NCBI GenBank assembly: GCA_036271375.1
Contig: DATBAT010000506.1
Location: 1 to 37,036 of the forward strand
From: DATBAT01 sp036271375
GTDB lineage: Bacteria > Acidobacteriota > Terriglobia > Terriglobales > Acidobacteriaceae
Reading direction: 5' to 3'
DNA length: 37,036 nucleotides
Part shown: one piece after another, positions 21,849-30,882 of the stretch
Layout: each line of letters starts with the position of its first letter
Numbering within the stretch: the first letter of the stretch is position 1
Made by a program: the position numbers and the translations under genes
The notes under the pieces: generated by a model
The model's input: the letters and a program-made list of their open reading frames with translations, nothing else
The model's database searches: none
Told to the model about the DNA's origin: nothing

Positions 21849-23123
21849 GTGTCGTCATCGACTCGGAAGCCTGGGATCCACATTGCGTGGAAGACTGTCA
21901 CCTACCGCAGCGTCGCGCTAGCGGTGTGCGCAGTCGTGTTTCTGCTGCTGGTTGCGGTGCATTTTCTATTTCCCGAGGTCACAGATCGAGCGTTCAAAGC
22001 GGGCGGCAGCCTGCTGGAGTGGGTCGCCGGAGCGGCCGGAACTCCCGGCAAAGCTACGGGCATGAGCGCCCAACAAGCGCACATCACAGCCCTTGATGGC
22101 ACTGTGCGCGTTAAGAAAGCCAACAGCAATACCTGGGTTGCGGCCGACTACAACGTCCCGCTGGAAAAAGGCGATGTGGTGCAGACCGGCTCCGAGGGAA
22201 TGGCGAAAATCGTCTTCAACGACGGCACCAACTACACGGTCAAACAAGATTCGCTCATCGTGATCGAAGAGAACTCGGCCAACGACAAACAGCAAACCAC
22301 CGTCGCCGTGACCGTCAGCACCGGAACCGTCGATCTCTCCACGGGAACCTATAGTCAGGGTTCGAAATCGCAGGTCATTGTTGCCGGAGCGACGGCGTCT
22401 CTCGGTCCCGAGAGCGCAGCCATGGTGCGCAACGATCCCAAGTCCGACAAACACGAATTCCTGATGAAGAAAGGCCAAGGCGACGTTAGCCGCAACGGGG
22501 AAGTCGTCCGCCTGGCCGATTGGGAAAAGGTCAGCTTCCAGGCCGACTCGCCGCGTATGGCAAAGTTGAAGGAAATCGGGTCGCCGACGCCAATTTCTCC
22601 CGCCAACATGATGCCGATCTTCATGTCAGCCAGCGCTAAGCCGGTGGAATTCTCCTGGACGCCCATGAAGAACGCCTCCGGATATCGCCTGCGGATCTCG
22701 CGCAATCCTTATTTCAGCTCAACCGTCGTCGACCGCAAAGTCGACACCGCTGACGTCATCGTTTCGGGTCTGGGCGAAGGCGCCTACTACTGGCTGGTGC
22801 AGTCGTTCGACAATGAAGGCAAGGAATCGCTGGAAAGCGAACGTAACCGCTTCACGCTCATCCCCAAGGGCAAGGCAACGGCGGCGATGAATCTGGAACT
22901 TGATCCATTTGTTCAGCATGGACACGTGATCGAGGTGATTGGCAAGACCGAGGTGGGGGCCCGCGTTATGGTCAACGGGCGCGAAGTCGCACTCATTGGT
23001 AACGACGGAAGCTTTCACTATTTCACCCCGCCGCTACCCGATGGCGAAAGCGTCCTCACCATTACAGCCCAGAATTCGCGGGGTGGAGTAAACACGCAGC
23101 AGAAGAAAGTCGTGGTGCAGTGA
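21849..23123 (+). CDS. Membrane-anchored FecR-domain protein with Ig-like C-terminal domains
   Basis: This 424-residue protein has one N-terminal membrane helix (about 21-41), so most of it is extracytoplasmic. A FecR domain (about 78-180) reads ALDGTVRVKK then VVQTGSEGMAKIVFNDGTNYTV. A fibronectin-III-like segment with FSWTPMKNASGYRLRISRN follows near 275-345, and a beta-sandwich domain at the end (EVIGKTEVGARVMVNGREV) resembles glucodextranase-B/Big-type modules. Classic FecR proteins pass iron signals to an ECF sigma factor, but no sigma factor or TonB receptor is near and the N-terminal cytoplasmic tail is short. A structural or peptidoglycan-associated role is as likely. The GTG start is weakly supported. 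Confidence 0.8.
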   Translation: MSSSTRKPGIHIAWKTVTYRSVALAVCAVVFLLLVAVHFLFPEVTDRAFKAGGSLLEWVAGAAGTPGKATGMSAQQAHITALDGTVRVKKANSNTWVAADYNVPLEKGDVVQTGSEGMAKIVFNDGTNYTVKQDSLIVIEENSANDKQQTTVAVTVSTGTVDLSTGTYSQGSKSQVIVAGATASLGPESAAMVRNDPKSDKHEFLMKKGQGDVSRNGEVVRLADWEKVSFQADSPRMAKLKEIGSPTPISPANMMPIFMSASAKPVEFSWTPMKNASGYRLRISRNPYFSSTVVDRKVDTADVIVSGLGEGAYYWLVQSFDNEGKESLESERNRFTLIPKGKATAAMNLELDPFVQHGHVIEVIGKTEVGARVMVNGREVALIGNDGSFHYFTPPLPDGESVLTITAQNSRGGVNTQQKKVVVQ

Positions 23124-23287
23124 GAAACGCCAAACTAACGTCACGTATTTCCGGCGGGGCACTCACTTTCGTTTTCAATAATTTGCAGAAGAATCCAATA
23201 GAATTGAACAAACAGCAACTAAGAGAACGGCAATAACCGGGTGATTCCCGGAAACGATATTTTCCCAAAATAAGGAAATCGTCACGT

Positions 23288-24352
23288 ATGTCATCTAACG
23301 GGTTTCATTCCAGCGCAACACGCATGCACAACTTGCGGTCGCTGTTCAGCCTTTTTTCTAGCGACCTGGCCATCGATCTCGGCACCGCGAACACGCTGGT
23401 CTATGCGCGTGGTAAAGGCATCGTCGTCAACGAACCATCGATCGTCGCCATCAACAAGAACACCGGCGAAGTCGAAGCCGTTGGCAAAGAGGCGAAAGAG
23501 ATGTTGGGCCGCACCCCAGGAAACATCGTTGCCATCAAGCCGATGAAAGACGGCGTTATCGCCGACTTCAAAGTCACGGAAAAGATGTTGAACTACTTCA
23601 TTCAGAAGGCACACAACCGCAAGATGCTGGTGCATCCGCGAATCGTGATTGGCGTACCTTCAGAAATCACTCAAGTCGAAAAGCGCGCGGTCATGGATTC
23701 CGCGTATCGCGCGAAGGCGAGCGAAGTTCACCTGGTTGAGCAGGCCATGGTGGCGGCTATCGGCGCCGGGCTTCCCATCACTGAACCCTCAGGCAACATG
23801 GTCGTCGACATTGGCGGCGGCACCACCGACATCGCAGTCATTTCTCTGAGCGGCATCGTCTACTCGCGTTCGGTGCGCATGGCCGGGAACCAGATGGACG
23901 AGGCCATCATGAACTACCTCAAGCGGAAATATAACCTGCTGATCGGCGAGCGCACCGGCGAACAAATTAAGATTGAAATCGGCTCGGCTTATCCGCTGGA
24001 CAAGCCGTTGACCATGGAGATCAAGGGCCGAAACCTCATCGAGGGCGTTCCCAAAACCATCACGGTGGATGACAGTGAAGTTCGCGAAGCCTTGAGCGAA
24101 TGCGTTTCCACCATTATGAATGCGATCCGCGTCGCGCTCGAGCGCACACCTCCTGAGCTTTCCGCCGACATCAGCGACCGCGGCATCGTCCTCACCGGCG
24201 GCGGCGCGTTGCTGAAGAATCTCGACAAACGCATCCGCGAAGAAACCGGACTACCCGTATCCATCGCCGACGACCCGCTATGCAGCGTCGTCCTTGGCAC
24301 CGGAAAAATGCTGAGCGACTTCAAACTGCTCAGAAAAATTTCGATCGAATAG
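23288..24352 (+). CDS. mreB: Rod-shape-determining actin homologue MreB
   Basis: MreB forms membrane-bound filaments that guide peptidoglycan synthesis along the side wall. The 354-residue protein shows the actin-fold ATPase motifs: phosphate 1 AIDLGTANTLVY (about 28-39), phosphate 2 VVDIGGGTTDIAV, and adenosine motif VLTGGGALLKNL. The usual length is about 335-347, so the first 12 residues may be an extension; a second ATG lies at 23324. AAGGA lies 11 nt before the first ATG, and a small CCGGG/CCCGG stem lies at 23237-23251. It leads an mreBCD operon. No pbp2 or rodA gene follows. Confidence 0.97.
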   Translation: MSSNGFHSSATRMHNLRSLFSLFSSDLAIDLGTANTLVYARGKGIVVNEPSIVAINKNTGEVEAVGKEAKEMLGRTPGNIVAIKPMKDGVIADFKVTEKMLNYFIQKAHNRKMLVHPRIVIGVPSEITQVEKRAVMDSAYRAKASEVHLVEQAMVAAIGAGLPITEPSGNMVVDIGGGTTDIAVISLSGIVYSRSVRMAGNQMDEAIMNYLKRKYNLLIGERTGEQIKIEIGSAYPLDKPLTMEIKGRNLIEGVPKTITVDDSEVREALSECVSTIMNAIRVALERTPPELSADISDRGIVLTGGGALLKNLDKRIREETGLPVSIADDPLCSVVLGTGKMLSDFKLLRKISIE

Positions 24353-24357
24353 CAGTT

Positions 24358-24426
24358 TCTAGTTTCCGAGTTTCAAGTTTCCTGGATCCAGTTTGCGAAA
24401 CTTGAAACTCGAAACCTGAAACTAGA
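24358..24426. repeat. Inverted arrays of AGTTTCN heptads between mreB and mreC
   Basis: The left arm (24358-24381) reads TCTAGTTTCCGAGTTTCAAG then TTTC. The right arm (24397-24426) is its reverse complement with six more bases. Each is made of AGTTTCN-type units with 7-bp period. The pair fills nearly the whole 82-nt operon gap and would fold into a long stem in the mreBC message, directly upstream of an mreC start with no clear ribosome site. Confidence 0.8.
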
Positions 24427-24434
24427 TTCCAGCT

Positions 24435-25508
24435 ATGGAAAATCTCCTCGGACGATACCGGAACTTCATCATCCTCATGGTGGTGATATTCCTCCAGATC
24501 TTCGGTCTTGCGGTACAGGTGCGCCGTACCTCCGATCAGGAATCGGGAAGGCTCATCCGCGTTTGGGCGGTGACGGCGATCTCCCCCTTCGAAAAAGCCA
24601 TCGTCTGGATGCAAGGCGACTCGCACAACCTCTGGCGCAACTATCTCTATCTGCGCGGCGTGCGCCAGGAAAATCGTGACCTTAAGGAAGAACTCAATCA
24701 ACTCCACCTCGAACAGGTGCGCTTGAAAGAAGACGCGGCGCAAGCCCGGCGCCTGCAAGCGCTGCTGGGATTCAAAGAACAATTCATCTCGCGCACCCTG
24801 CCGGCGCAGGTCATAGGTTCGAGTGGTAGTCCGCAGTCGCGTTCGGTATTCATCGACAAAGGCAGCGTCGACGGCCTTGCCGCCGGCATGCCGGTAATTA
24901 CTTCCGACGGAGTTGTCGGCAAAATCTGGCAAGTCTACAAATCGACTTCGCAGGTGTTACTGCTCGATGATCAGAGCAGCGGAGTGGGTGCGATTCTAGA
25001 AACGTCGCGGCTACAAGGTGTACTGCGGGGTAAGCCTTCGGGCGACGTCGTCCTCGAAAAGATCATGGCTGACGAGAAAGTACAGCCGGGAGAAAAAGTT
25101 CTAACCAGTGGCGGCGATCAGGTTTTTCCCAAAGGCTTGGCAGTCGGCACGGTGATGAAAGTTTCAACCAATGCTGATTCGTTCCTTAACATTCGCGTGA
25201 AGCCCAGCGCCGACCTCAGCAAGCTGGAAGAAGTTCTGGTGATCACGCAACGGGATGAACGAGCGCCCGCGCCTCTCCAACCGGGCATGCGCGCCGCGGA
25301 CATTCTGGCGCTGCGGTTGCCGTCGGTTCCCGACAAGCCCGCCGAAGATCCAAAGAAGAAGGCTCCCCCTGTTGGAGCGGCGACCGACACCGTTCCGCAA
25401 GACCCAACGCCCGCAACAACCACACCGGCTGTGACGCCGGCAAAACCTGCGGCGCCGCCGAAGACCGCTCCCCCCTCCACCACTCCGAAGCAGGAGAAGC
25501 CGCAATAG
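24435..25508 (+). CDS. mreC: Rod-shape-determining protein MreC
   Basis: MreC is the bitopic scaffold linking MreB filaments to the periplasmic wall synthases. The 357-residue protein has one membrane helix (about 11-29), a coiled coil (about 70-115, ENRDLKEELNQLHLEQVRLKE), and the two beta-barrel domain with SVFIDKGSVDGLAAGMPVI, GVVGKIW and LLDDQSSGVGA. A Pro/Ala/Thr/Lys-rich tail of about 60 residues after residue 298 is longer than in most homologues. It follows mreB across an 82-nt gap filled by heptad repeats and precedes mreD by one base. Confidence 0.95.
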   Translation: MENLLGRYRNFIILMVVIFLQIFGLAVQVRRTSDQESGRLIRVWAVTAISPFEKAIVWMQGDSHNLWRNYLYLRGVRQENRDLKEELNQLHLEQVRLKEDAAQARRLQALLGFKEQFISRTLPAQVIGSSGSPQSRSVFIDKGSVDGLAAGMPVITSDGVVGKIWQVYKSTSQVLLLDDQSSGVGAILETSRLQGVLRGKPSGDVVLEKIMADEKVQPGEKVLTSGGDQVFPKGLAVGTVMKVSTNADSFLNIRVKPSADLSKLEEVLVITQRDERAPAPLQPGMRAADILALRLPSVPDKPAEDPKKKAPPVGAATDTVPQDPTPATTTPAVTPAKPAAPPKTAPPSTTPKQEKPQ

Positions 25509-25509
25509 C

Positions 25510-26028
25510 GTGCCCATTACCTACACTTCCGGAGATCAGATCGAGGTCTACCGCTTTCATTGGGCGGTGACGCTCGGCGTTCCGCTGATCGCGGTTTTCC
25601 TGCAGGCGTTTCTGCCGCTGCGTTTTCATTTCTTCACGGTTTTTGATTTGGCGCTTCTGGTGACCATCTTCTTCGCGGTTGCGCGCCGTGACCCGGTTAG
25701 CGGTTTGGTCACCGGTGCCCTGATCGGAATATTGCAGGACTCGCTGACCCACCATCCCATTGGCCTCTATGGCATGGCGAAGACGGTGGTGGGCTACGGT
25801 GCGTCATCGCTCGGTGCCAAGATTGACGCGGAAAACATGGGCGCCCGCTTCCTGGTCACCCTCTTCTTTTACATCGTGCACGAGATCGTCTATTTCGCAG
25901 TGGCCCGCGGCATGGTCAGCCTGACTTTGGAATGGAGTTGGCCGCATGAACTGGGTCGCGCCTTCGCTAATGCGTTGTTGGCAGTAGCGCTGTTCGCGCT
26001 TCTCGACCGATTCAAGCGTCGAATCTGA
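25510..26028 (+). CDS. mreD: Rod-shape-determining membrane protein MreD
   Basis: This 172-residue membrane protein has five to six hydrophobic helices and the family feature DPVSGLVTGALIGILQDSL in its middle. MreD is an integral part of the elongasome with MreB and MreC. It starts with a GTG one base after the mreC stop, with AGGAG inside the mreC end. Its stop is 3 nt from the stop of the convergent TPR gene, so no terminator fits between them. Conservation is always low in MreD; context makes the call safe. Confidence 0.9.
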   Translation: MPITYTSGDQIEVYRFHWAVTLGVPLIAVFLQAFLPLRFHFFTVFDLALLVTIFFAVARRDPVSGLVTGALIGILQDSLTHHPIGLYGMAKTVVGYGASSLGAKIDAENMGARFLVTLFFYIVHEIVYFAVARGMVSLTLEWSWPHELGRAFANALLAVALFALLDRFKRRI

Positions 26029-26031
26029 CGC

Positions 26032-27522
26032 TCAAGCTTTCTTTCCTGACATCTTCTGCGCCTTCACCCGGACGAACGCATAGTTCAGTTGTGGCAGGGA
26101 ATTGAATCCAGCCGCTTGCGCGAAAAGCTCCTGAGATTTTTCTTTGTCGCCTTTACCGGCATATGCCTGCGCAAGGCGAAACATATCCTGCGGATTCTGC
26201 TGGTTCGCCTGTTGCAATTCCGCGATAGCGGTATCGTAATTTTTCTCCGCCAGCGCGATGATCCCTGCCAGTTCGTGCGATTGACGCACCTGCACCGGAT
26301 TCTTTGAAGCCTCCGCGCCCTTAGAGAATTCAGCAGCTTCGCTTTTCGCGGTTTTATAGTCGCCTTTGCCGGCCGCAATCACGCCCAGATTGAAGTGAAG
26401 AACCAGTTGCGCATTGTCCTGAATTTCTTTCGAGAAACTGCCGTTCTGCAACAGCTTCACCGACTTCTCAAAGGCTTGCCGTGCCGCATCGTATTTCTGC
26501 ATCTGGACCAGAATATTTCCTTTAGCCTGCAGGTCCGCTGACATTGCGCCTTGATCGTTGATCTTCTCCGCGACCGCATATTCCCGATCCATTTCCTGCG
26601 TTGCCTGATCGAGTTTGCCCGCATCCGCCGCGACCACCGAGAGTCCAAAGAGAGCCAATCGCCGGTCTCCGTCGCTTCTCGCCTTGTCGATAATCTTTTG
26701 CAACTCGGCGGAGGCTTCTGACGATTTGCCCTGGTACATCAGGTCAGCGGCAATGCCAAAATGCGACGCGACGAAGTTTGAATCGATCGCAATCGCCTTG
26801 CGATACTGCACGATCGAATCGTCGAAGCGTCCCATTTTCAGCAGCAACTCACCGTAAGAATCGTAGGGATTGGGATCGTTTGGCAGCAGCACGGTGTATT
26901 TCTTGAACGCCTCCTCCGCATTCGGATAGTCGTCCAGTTGCCGGTAGGAATAGCCCAGCATGTTGTACGTAGGCGAGTAGTCCGGAGCCACCGCGACAGC
27001 TTTCTTCAGATGCTCGACGGCGGCAGCGAAATCCTGCTGGCCAAACTCGTAAGCGCCAAAATTGAACTGCACGCGTTCATCATTCGGATAGGCCGCCACC
27101 AATTTATCGAGATACTCCTTCTGCTTTACGGTCCCGGCGTTGGCCCCCGCCTCGTTCGCAAGAATCAACCACTTCTCGCCGTCGGAAACCTTGTCCGCCA
27201 AGGTCACCGCTTTCTTGATGTGATCGAAAAATTCATGCGGAGTAGCGGCGGCGTTCGCCCGCGCCAGTTCAGCGGAAGCGAAATCCTGATCGAGCGCAAT
27301 TGCCTTGTCGAAGTGCGCGATGGAATCCTGTACCTGCAATTTATCGGCAAGAGCCTGGCCTTGCAGAAATTCCTTGCGCGCGTCTTCCGACTTGGTGGTG
27401 ACGGGAACTTTGGCGTTCTCTGCGGTGGCGGCAGGCTTGGCGGCGTCGCTCCCCGAGTTGCACGCGGTCAAAGCGGTGAGAGCAAATACGGCCAACCATG
27501 AAAAACGGAAATGCTTGCGCAT
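26032..27522 (-). CDS. TPR-repeat lipoprotein
   Basis: This 496-residue protein starts with a lipoprotein signal, the lipobox LTAC ending at Cys21, and so is anchored in a membrane facing the periplasm. The rest is a chain of tetratricopeptide repeats. Clear units include AIALDQDFASAELARANA, PDYSPTYNMLGYSYRQLDDYPNAEEAFKKY cut into helix pairs, and AIAELQQANQQNPQDMFRLA. TPRs mediate protein-protein contact, so an assembly or scaffolding role is likely. AAGGAG is well placed before the ATG. It is convergent with mreD with a 3-nt gap. No specific function can be assigned. Confidence 0.88.
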   Translation of the reverse strand: MRKHFRFSWLAVFALTALTACNSGSDAAKPAATAENAKVPVTTKSEDARKEFLQGQALADKLQVQDSIAHFDKAIALDQDFASAELARANAAATPHEFFDHIKKAVTLADKVSDGEKWLILANEAGANAGTVKQKEYLDKLVAAYPNDERVQFNFGAYEFGQQDFAAAVEHLKKAVAVAPDYSPTYNMLGYSYRQLDDYPNAEEAFKKYTVLLPNDPNPYDSYGELLLKMGRFDDSIVQYRKAIAIDSNFVASHFGIAADLMYQGKSSEASAELQKIIDKARSDGDRRLALFGLSVVAADAGKLDQATQEMDREYAVAEKINDQGAMSADLQAKGNILVQMQKYDAARQAFEKSVKLLQNGSFSKEIQDNAQLVLHFNLGVIAAGKGDYKTAKSEAAEFSKGAEASKNPVQVRQSHELAGIIALAEKNYDTAIAELQQANQQNPQDMFRLAQAYAGKGDKEKSQELFAQAAGFNSLPQLNYAFVRVKAQKMSGKKA

Positions 27523-27857
27523 AGGAATGTCTCCTTCGAGTGATGACTCAGGCCCAGTGAAGCTAGACGAGATTGCGAAGAGTTTGGGTAGCGAGAGTCG
27601 GCGCTATAGTAGTCCAAAATAGACGAGTAGGATGGTAAATCGTGACAGGCCGCCAATTTTCAAGGATGAAGGGGTTTAAGCGCTAGAGCTCGACGGGAGA
27701 GCGAAGAGAACGGTTTCGGGGGCTTCGCACCGCCCTCCGCCTCCGTCACAATCGAATCTGGTCGGCCTGCGGTCTTCAAGGCGGATTACAACTCTCCCAG
27801 GGGAAACGGTTTTGGGACTTGTGTAAATCTTTTTCGAAACTTAATTTAGTCAATTCC
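27523..27857. other. Divergent upstream region of the TPR lipoprotein and beta-propeller genes
   Basis: No gene, terminator or recognised RNA was found in these 335 bases. The part next to the TPR gene holds its ribosome site; the rest is mixed-composition DNA that should carry both promoters. No confident -35/-10 pair was picked out. Confidence 0.4.
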
Positions 27858-29474
27858 ATGAAGCCAAGTCGGAAATTGTTTGTCCGCAACTCGCCGGCAC
27901 GCTGCGAGAAATTTCACGAGCGTCTGCCAGTCATTTTTCAGGGCCTCGCCATCGTGATACTTGGCGTATCCATGACTTCCTGTAGTTTGGCCCCTTCGAG
28001 ATGCGAGTCCTCTGCTGTGACTCTCTCGGCAGGGTGGAGCCATGGGGGTGGCGATGCCCATAACACGCGTTTCCAGTGCGCCGAGACTCTTATCAGCCCT
28101 GCGAACGTTGGAGACCTAAAACCAAAATGGGTCCAAGCGGTCAAGGGGGACGTGTCCGCAACCCCAACGACGGACGGTCTGAGGGTCTATTTCCCGGACT
28201 GGGGAAATTTCCTGAATGCACTCGATGCCGAAACCGGTGAAGTCATTTGGCAAGAACCCATCTCCGGCTATAACAATTCGCCTTCCACTTGCCGGACGAG
28301 CCCGGTGATTGTAGACAATGGTGCGGCTCTGGTCATCGGAGATCGAGGTACCTCGATAAAGTCGAAGGGCGCGAACGTGATCAAGGTGGATGCCCGTACG
28401 GGAGCGCTGATTTGGATCACAACGGTGGAATCTCATCCGGCGGCACAAATAACCTCCAGTCCGACCGTCGCGGACGGAGTTATTCTGGTAGGAGTTGCTT
28501 CTAACGAAGAGACCTTCGCCCTTAAGCCAGCCTATGCTTGTTGTACTTTTCGCGGCAGCATCGTCGCGCTTGACGAAGAGTCAGGCCAAATTTTGTGGAA
28601 GACGTATCTAGTTCCTGACAATACTGGGCTGACGAATCAATACAGCGGCGGCGCGATCTGGGGCGGCTCACCGGTAGTCGACAGTCAACGAAAACTTGTC
28701 TATGTCACTACAGGAAATAACTACACCGTTCCACAAGAAGTCGCCGATTGCCTAATATTGCTGCCCGATAGTTCCACTTGTACTGATCCCGAAAATCGAA
28801 TCGACGCCATATTGGCGCTGGATTTCAATACGGGGAACATCAAATGGACGTATCAGGCCCAGTTCAGCGATATCTCCAACGGAGGATGTTTAATCGGAGT
28901 GAACTGTATGTCGCCGCGAGGTCCGGATTGGGACTTTGCGCAGGGGCCAATTTTCGTTGATAGCCCGCTTGGGCAGATGATCTTTGCCGCTCAAAAGAAT
29001 GGATTAACCTACGCACTGAATCCCGAAACCGGGGCTTTGTTATGGAAGGTACAGACTGGTACAGGAGTACGCTTTGGCTCCGCAACCGACGGCACCCGGA
29101 TTTATGTCGCAAACCGCACTAGTTTCGACAGGGATGCGGGTTCGTGGTCAGCGCTCGACCCGCAGTCCGGCAAGATTCTTTGGACTACAAACGACCCTGG
29201 TGGGCCCGAAACTCACTCCCTCGGGCTGGCGCCAGTCTCAGTCGCTAATGGAGTAGTTTACGCCGGCTCTACCAACAAATCTGGAGCCACAATGTTCGGT
29301 TTGGATGCGGAGAATGGATCAATTCTTTTTTCGTTCAACAGCGGCACGCCGGTGGCGGGAGGGGCGGCAGTCAACAATGGAGTTGTGTTCTGGGGTTCGG
29401 GGTATCCTTCGCTGGACGCGAATGTCGGCGACAACAGGTTTTTTGCTTTTGGCTTGTCTGGTCCAGCCGATTGA
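27858..29474 (+). CDS. Exported PQQ-type beta-propeller protein, PVA-dehydrogenase-like
   Basis: This protein of about 538 residues is made of repeats with the PQQ/BamB tryptophan-docking pattern, such as ALDAETGEVIWQ, VDARTGALIW, ALDEESGQILWK, ALDFNTGNIKWTYQ, ALNPETGALLWKV and ALDPQSGKILW. It has a hydrophobic N-terminal segment (about 24-40) ending SMTSC, a possible lipoprotein site at Cys42. An adjacent Cys pair in YACCTFRGSIVALD is a mark of the polyvinyl-alcohol-dehydrogenase/quinoprotein alcohol dehydrogenase group. The haem motif CxxCH is absent, so any electrons would need a separate cytochrome. The start could also be the TTG at 27819; neither has a ribosome site. Binding of PQQ is an inference. 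Confidence 0.78.
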   Translation: MKPSRKLFVRNSPARCEKFHERLPVIFQGLAIVILGVSMTSCSLAPSRCESSAVTLSAGWSHGGGDAHNTRFQCAETLISPANVGDLKPKWVQAVKGDVSATPTTDGLRVYFPDWGNFLNALDAETGEVIWQEPISGYNNSPSTCRTSPVIVDNGAALVIGDRGTSIKSKGANVIKVDARTGALIWITTVESHPAAQITSSPTVADGVILVGVASNEETFALKPAYACCTFRGSIVALDEESGQILWKTYLVPDNTGLTNQYSGGAIWGGSPVVDSQRKLVYVTTGNNYTVPQEVADCLILLPDSSTCTDPENRIDAILALDFNTGNIKWTYQAQFSDISNGGCLIGVNCMSPRGPDWDFAQGPIFVDSPLGQMIFAAQKNGLTYALNPETGALLWKVQTGTGVRFGSATDGTRIYVANRTSFDRDAGSWSALDPQSGKILWTTNDPGGPETHSLGLAPVSVANGVVYAGSTNKSGATMFGLDAENGSILFSFNSGTPVAGGAAVNNGVVFWGSGYPSLDANVGDNRFFAFGLSGPAD

Positions 29475-29475
29475 A

Positions 29476-30882
29476 CTACGCGCCCGCCGACAACTTGTGG
29501 TGCCCTTTGGCTTCAGCCAAGCCATACTGCCGAATCTTATACAGCAGCGCTTTATAACTAATCTTCAGGAGCCCCGCGGCCTGTTTGCGGTTCCAGTTGG
29601 TCTCATCCAAGGCTCGAGAGATCGCTTCAGCTTCCGCGCCGTCCTTGGCGGTACGTCCCAGCGACTTCAGTCCGCCTTCGTTCTCGGCGGCTCTGCCCGG
29701 CGTGTCGAACACAGCGCCGGCTCCATCCGCCTTGGGCGCCAATTCTAGAATTGCTGCCTCTTCATCGCCCAACACGATGTAGCGCTTGATGAAGTTATTC
29801 AACTCGCGCAGATTGCCCGGCCACGGATAATCCAAACATGCTTGCAAGAACTTCGGAGACATCGACAGCGGAGACCGCGCATACCTCTCCGACATGTGCG
29901 ACATGAAGTGCTTCAGCAAAATCGGAATTTCTTCCTTGCGCTCGCGCAACGGAGGAATATTCAAAGTGAAAGCATTCAGCCGATAGTAAAGATCTTCACG
30001 CAACCGCTTGTTGGCGATGGCTTCGGGGATGTTAATGTTGGTCGCCGCCAGAATGCGCACGTCGACCTGGATCACCGAGCGGCTGCCCAACCGCGAGAAC
30101 TGCTGATCTTGCAAAACGTGCAGCAGTTTGGCCTGCAATGCCGCCGGCATCTCGCCTATCTCGTCGAGCAGAATCGTACCCTTATTGCACAACTCAAACT
30201 TGCCGGGCTTGGAGTGCGTAGCTCCTGTGAAAGCGCCCGCTTCGTAGCCGAATAATTCGCTCTCGAGAAGGTCAGCCGGTACGGCCGCGCAATTCACTTT
30301 CAAAAATGTCCGGTGCGCACGCGGAGAAAGCTTGTGAATCAACCGCGCCACAACTTCTTTGCCCGAGCCGCTCTCGCCCAACATCAGGACGGGAATATCT
30401 ACACCCGCCACCAGCGCCGCCTGCGAGCGGATCTTGCGCATGGCCGGGCTGGCAGCAACGAAGAACACATCCTCAGCCAGTTCTTCTACTTCACCGGGAT
30501 AATTCCCCTTATTTGTACCCAGCGCCTGGTCGATGACCGCGTCGAGTTCCGATTTCTGAAATGGCTTCGTGAGGTAGTCCTGCGCGCCAAGGCGAATCGC
30601 CTGCACAACTTTCTTGGTGTCGCTCACGCAGGAAAGCATCACGACTTTCATGTTGGGTTGCAGTGCGCGCAATTGTTCCAGCGTCTGCAAGCCGTCGATG
30701 CCCGGCATCAACAGGTCGAGCAGGACCAAGTCAGGTTTCAGGCCTTTCTGCACTTTGTCGAGCGCTTCTTCGCCAGTAGTGGCAGTTTCGACTTTATGGT
30801 CGTCGACTTCCAGCAGCGTGCGGATGTACCGCAGCATTCCCGGTTCGTCATCGACCAGCAGAATCTTGGCTTTGTCCTTCAT
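29476..30882 (-). CDS. NtrC-family sigma54-dependent response regulator
   Basis: This 468-residue protein has three domains. The receiver (about 5-120) has acidic residues Asp11 and Asp12, phosphoacceptor Asp56 in VLLDLLMPG, and Lys106. The AAA+ domain has Walker A GESGSGKE (169-176), the sigma54-contacting GAFTGA (216-221), and Walker B GTILLDEIGEM. A Fis-type helix-turn-helix (NWNRKQAAGLLKISYKALLY) ends the protein. It activates sigma54 promoters when phosphorylated. The kinase gene just upstream ends in a TAATG overlap with its start, so the pair is translationally coupled. It is convergent with the beta-propeller gene across one base. Its targets are unknown. Confidence 0.95.
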   Translation of the reverse strand: MKDKAKILLVDDEPGMLRYIRTLLEVDDHKVETATTGEEALDKVQKGLKPDLVLLDLLMPGIDGLQTLEQLRALQPNMKVVMLSCVSDTKKVVQAIRLGAQDYLTKPFQKSELDAVIDQALGTNKGNYPGEVEELAEDVFFVAASPAMRKIRSQAALVAGVDIPVLMLGESGSGKEVVARLIHKLSPRAHRTFLKVNCAAVPADLLESELFGYEAGAFTGATHSKPGKFELCNKGTILLDEIGEMPAALQAKLLHVLQDQQFSRLGSRSVIQVDVRILAATNINIPEAIANKRLREDLYYRLNAFTLNIPPLRERKEEIPILLKHFMSHMSERYARSPLSMSPKFLQACLDYPWPGNLRELNNFIKRYIVLGDEEAAILELAPKADGAGAVFDTPGRAAENEGGLKSLGRTAKDGAEAEAISRALDETNWNRKQAAGLLKISYKALLYKIRQYGLAEAKGHHKLSAGA

